Below, one piece after another: positions 6,520-8,415 of a stretch of DNA of 8,415 nt. Each line of letters begins with the position of its first letter. The stretch's first letter is position 1. The stretch comes from Burkholderiales bacterium (lineage in GTDB: Bacteria > Pseudomonadota > Gammaproteobacteria > Burkholderiales > Burkholderiaceae_F), in assembly GCA_021205255.1 (NCBI GenBank), contig JAJPXW010000112.1, positions 1-8,415 of the forward strand. The letters are read 5' to 3'. The notes beneath the pieces were generated by a model. It was not told the DNA's origin. It saw only the letters and a program-made list of their open reading frames with translations, and made no database searches. Made by a program: the position numbers and the translations under genes.

Positions 6520-6590
6520 TGTTAGCTGATTGAATCAGCTGTGAAAATCGGCTGGATTCTATCATTCCGGCCTGTTGAGAATCTTACGAT

Positions 6591-6618
6591 ATATGGTGGT
6601 GATCCATCTTTTTTCAAG
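6591..6618 (-). promoter_or_regulatory. Candidate sigma-32 (heat-shock) promoter upstream of hflK
   Basis: On the minus strand CTTGAAA (6618-6612) is an exact match to the sigma-32 -35 consensus. CACCATAT (6598-6591) matches 7 of 8 positions of the -10 consensus CCCCATnT, and the spacer is 13 bases, within the usual range. Initiation would fall near 6585, giving an untranslated leader of roughly 80 bases before the hflK start at 6502. The site lies in the 165-base hflX-hflK gap, the largest in the cluster from hfq to purA. The same bases could also be read as a sigma-70 promoter (TTGAAA with TATATC, 18-base spacer). It is a sequence match only. Confidence 0.6.
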
Positions 6619-6667
6619 ACAGAAATGTAACAGATTAAATATTCAAATAGTCTTTTTAATCAGAGGA

Positions 6668-7837
6668 CTATCTTTCGAATTCCTTAAGCCAATCTTCATC
6701 TTCGTGCTCGGCTGAACTCTGTATCATTTCCTTCTTTTTCTCGGCGTAATAGCCAATCGCTTTTCTTAATAGATCCAGTCCTTGACCTTCAGTGGCACTG
6801 ATGCCAACGGCAATAGGCTCTTCTTTACTATTAAGAGTTAAGAACGGCTCCCTATCGATAAGGTCAATTTTGTTATAGACACGAATCTGAGGGATATCGC
6901 CTGCGCCGATTTCAGTAAGTACTTTATTGACTTCTGCTACTTGATCTTCAAGCACTGGACTTGAAGCGTCAACTACCTGTAAAAGAAGATCAGCTTGTGA
7001 TGCTTCATCCAAAGTTGACTTAAAAGCTTCAATAAGCTGATGCGGTAAACCTCTTATGAAACCAACTGTATCGCTTAATACAACTTCAGTGTCGTCATCG
7101 ATAAAGCAGCGACGAGCCGTTGGATCCAAAGTGGCAAATAATTGATTAGCGACATAGACTTCGCCACGGGTCAATTGATTAAATAGAGTCGATTTACCGG
7201 CATTTGTGTAACCGACTAGCGTCACTGTCAGGCTTCCGCCTTTTTGCCTTGACTTGCGCTGGGTATTTCTTTGGCGCTCTAACTTTTTAAGCTGGGCTTT
7301 TAACGCCTTAATACGCACGCCGATCATGCGTCGGTCAAGCTCAATTTGCTTTTCACCTGGTCCACCTGTTTTTGAAAGCCCTCCGCGCTGGCGTTCCAAG
7401 TGCGTCCATCCACGGACTAACCTTGTGGATAAATGCGTTAGACGGGCAAGTTCAACTTGCAGGCGACCTTCTCTTGTCTTTGCTCTTTGACGGAAAATTT
7501 CCAGAATCAAACTAGTGCGATCGAGAACTTCAATTCCAGTTTCTCTTTCTAGATTTCTTTGCTGCGCAGGCGACAGAGGCGAATCAAAAATCAAAATAGT
7601 AGCTTGCGCCTTAGTGGCAAGATCTTTTATTTCTTCTACTTTGCCACTGCCGATAAAGTATTTAGGATCGGGCTTATCTCTTTTAACTTCAGAAAGTCCA
7701 ACTGGTTCAAATCCACCTGAAGTTGCCAGCTCGCTAAGCTCTTCAGCCGATCCAGGGTGTCCACGCCCACCCAAAGTAACAGATACTAACCAGACTTTTT
7801 GGGGGCCATCGGCCCCCTGTTCTACTTCTTTATCCAC
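6668..7837 (-). CDS. hflX: HflX, ribosome-associated GTPase
   Basis: HflX binds the 50S subunit and splits stalled or hibernating 70S ribosomes, notably after heat stress. The 389-aa protein has an N-terminal HflX domain (about 15-100), then a helical middle region with the family signature GGPGEKQIELDRRMIGVRI (158-176) and a basic helix (about 175-200). The G domain (about 203-365) shows G1 GYTNAGKST (209-217), G3 DTVGF (256-260), G4 NKID (322-325) and G5 SATEG (347-351). The C-terminus is short and acidic. The start is GTG at 7837, 9 bases after the hfq stop, with only a weak AAGAAAA-type ribosome-binding site; no better start is visible. A very stable GC hairpin lies 20 bases into the coding sequence. 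Cotranscription with hfq is likely. Confidence 0.97.
   Translation of the reverse strand: MDKEVEQGADGPQKVWLVSVTLGGRGHPGSAEELSELATSGGFEPVGLSEVKRDKPDPKYFIGSGKVEEIKDLATKAQATILIFDSPLSPAQQRNLERETGIEVLDRTSLILEIFRQRAKTREGRLQVELARLTHLSTRLVRGWTHLERQRGGLSKTGGPGEKQIELDRRMIGVRIKALKAQLKKLERQRNTQRKSRQKGGSLTVTLVGYTNAGKSTLFNQLTRGEVYVANQLFATLDPTARRCFIDDDTEVVLSDTVGFIRGLPHQLIEAFKSTLDEASQADLLLQVVDASSPVLEDQVAEVNKVLTEIGAGDIPQIRVYNKIDLIDREPFLTLNSKEEPIAVGISATEGQGLDLLRKAIGYYAEKKKEMIQSSAEHEDEDWLKEFER
7801..7817 (-). other. GC-rich hairpin in the first codons of hflX
   Basis: GGGGGCC (7801-7807) and GGCCCCC (7811-7817) are perfect complements around a 3-base loop, an all-GC 7-base-pair stem. It covers roughly codons 7-13 of hflX (QGADGP), starting 20 bases after the first base of the GTG codon. 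No U-tract follows on the minus strand, where the next bases are AAAAAG, so it is not an intrinsic terminator for this operon. It is placed where it could slow or position initiating ribosomes. Confidence 0.7.
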
Positions 7838-7846
7838 CGTTTTTTC

Positions 7847-8086
7847 TTAGCTTTCCGATTCGGTCTGTTCAGCTCCCATTGGAACAGGTCTTGCTGGTAC
7901 GACAGTGCTAATGGCATGTTTGTAAACCATCTGCGTTACAGTATTCCTCAACAACACGACATACTGATCAAAAGATTCAACCTGCCCTTGCAACTTAATA
8001 CCGTTGACAAGATAGATGGAGACAGGAATTCTGGCTTTGCGAAGACTATTGAGAAACGGATCCTGGAGTAACTGCCCTTTTGTCAT
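7847..8086 (-). CDS. hfq: RNA chaperone Hfq
   Basis: Hfq is a hexameric Sm-like protein that binds small RNAs and mRNAs and promotes their pairing. The 79-aa protein keeps the N-terminal helix QDPFLNSLRKAR (8-19), Sm1 VNGIKLQGQVESFDQYVVLL (27-46) and Sm2 YKHAISTVVP (55-64). Proximal-face residues Gln8, Asp9, Lys56 and His57 and distal-face residues Tyr25, Gly29 and Lys31 are present. Tyr42 replaces the Phe of E. coli, which is common in betaproteobacteria. The rim patch reads RKAR where E. coli has RRER. The C-terminal tail is short (about 13 residues after the Sm core) and acidic (AEQTESES). GGAGA lies 6 bases before the ATG. The gene sits between der and hflX. Confidence 0.99.
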   Translation of the reverse strand: MTKGQLLQDPFLNSLRKARIPVSIYLVNGIKLQGQVESFDQYVVLLRNTVTQMVYKHAISTVVPARPVPMGAEQTESES

Positions 8087-8165
8087 AATTATTCTCCGAG
8101 CGCACTTTCTGCGTTATTCAATGCTTAGGAAATTCTACTTTTTTATAATAATGTACCATTTGAAG

Positions 8166-8415
8166 TTAGCCGTTTTGAGCGTAAGGATTCCTATTTGTTT
8201 TAAATTCGATTCTTAACGGCGTTCCTTCCAATTTAAATTTTTCCCTAAACCATCCTTCAAGGTATCTTCTATAGTTATCCGGCACGTCTTGTAACGCGTT
8301 TCCATGGATGACGATAATCGGAGGATTTTGACCGCCCTGGTGTGCGTATCTCAACTTTGGACGACCTCCGCGGGCTCTTGGTGGCGGCTGGCGAGTTACA
8401 GCCTCAATCATGGCC
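8166..8415 (-). CDS. der: Ribosome-assembly GTPase Der, C-terminal end only
   Basis: Der (EngA) is a double-G-domain GTPase required for maturation of the 50S subunit. Only the last 83 residues or so are in the window; the gene continues past the right edge in frame. The visible part is the C-terminal KH-like domain, with the conserved LRYAHQGGQNPPIIVIHGN, then VPDNYRRYLEGWFREKF and GTPLRIEFK. It ends NPYAQNG, with TAA at 8168-8166. Both G domains lie outside. It is 79 bases upstream of hfq, the order usual in betaproteobacteria. No terminator is visible between the two, so read-through into hfq is possible. Confidence 0.96.
   Translation of the reverse strand, partial: AMIEAVTRQPPPRARGGRPKLRYAHQGGQNPPIIVIHGNALQDVPDNYRRYLEGWFREKFKLEGTPLRIEFKTNRNPYAQNG

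Noticed and set aside
6276..6533. Plus-strand Ser/Gly/Arg-repeat open frame (85 codons)
   Set aside because: Its repeats are the complement of the REPE-type repeats in hflK, so the pattern is fully explained by the real gene on the other strand.
6633..6661. Inverted repeat GATTAAA/TTTAATC after the hflX stop, considered as a terminator
   Set aside because: The stem is almost entirely A-T and no U-tract follows its 3' arm on the minus strand, so it is unlikely to terminate hflX transcription.
7801..7817. GC hairpin in hflX considered as an intrinsic terminator
   Set aside because: On the minus strand it is followed by A residues, not U. On the plus strand there is no gene to terminate and the following bases are only partly T.
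8087..8165. TATTATAAAA and TAGAAT sequences in the der-hfq gap, considered as an hfq promoter
   Set aside because: I could not find a matching -35 at 16-18 bases for either, so the TATA-like bases alone do not support a promoter.

Overview
The window looks like a conserved housekeeping cluster from a low-GC betaproteobacterium, most likely of the order Burkholderiales. All genes lie on the minus strand, so transcription runs from high to low coordinates: der (3' end only) - hfq - hflX - hflK - hflC - DUF2065 gene - hisZ - purA - phosphoribosyltransferase gene, then tRNA-Leu(CAG) and the possible start of another gene at the left edge. This order, with hisZ between hflC and purA and a Gpt-like phosphoribosyltransferase after purA, is from memory the usual betaproteobacterial arrangement; E. 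coli has no hisZ at this site. Composition is fairly AT-rich for Burkholderiales, which suggests lineages such as Sutterellaceae or Polynucleobacter, but the genus cannot be fixed from the sequence alone.

Right side (about 4860-8415): the C-terminal KH-like end of the ribosome-assembly GTPase Der, the RNA chaperone Hfq, the ribosome-splitting GTPase HflX, and the membrane SPFH pair HflK/HflC, which surrounds and modulates the FtsH protease. These are RNA and protein quality-control functions. A strong match to a sigma-32 (heat-shock) promoter lies in the hflX-hflK gap, the largest gap in this part. HflK is unusually long because of a charged, repeat-containing N-terminal region (four REPE-type units) and a Pro-rich linker.

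Middle (about 690-3950): a small two-helix membrane protein (DUF2065), HisZ (regulatory subunit of the first histidine-biosynthesis enzyme), PurA (the committed step to AMP) and a PRPP-binding phosphoribosyltransferase. HisZ, PurA and the phosphoribosyltransferase all concern purine nucleotide or PRPP use. The genes are tightly packed (3 to 30 nt gaps) and hisZ-purA appears translationally coupled. A 13-bp perfect inverted repeat followed by six U residues sits inside the start of the DUF2065 gene and resembles an intrinsic terminator, so it might attenuate hisZ-purA expression.

Left side (1-690): a tRNA-Leu(CAG) with encoded CCA and its own plausible promoter with a C-rich discriminator, then about 360 bases of AT-rich sequence with no recognisable gene, and a possible unidentified CDS running off the left edge. 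I saw no mobile element, CRISPR array or obvious defence system. The novelty here is at the level of regulation and of the HflK architecture, not a new gene system.
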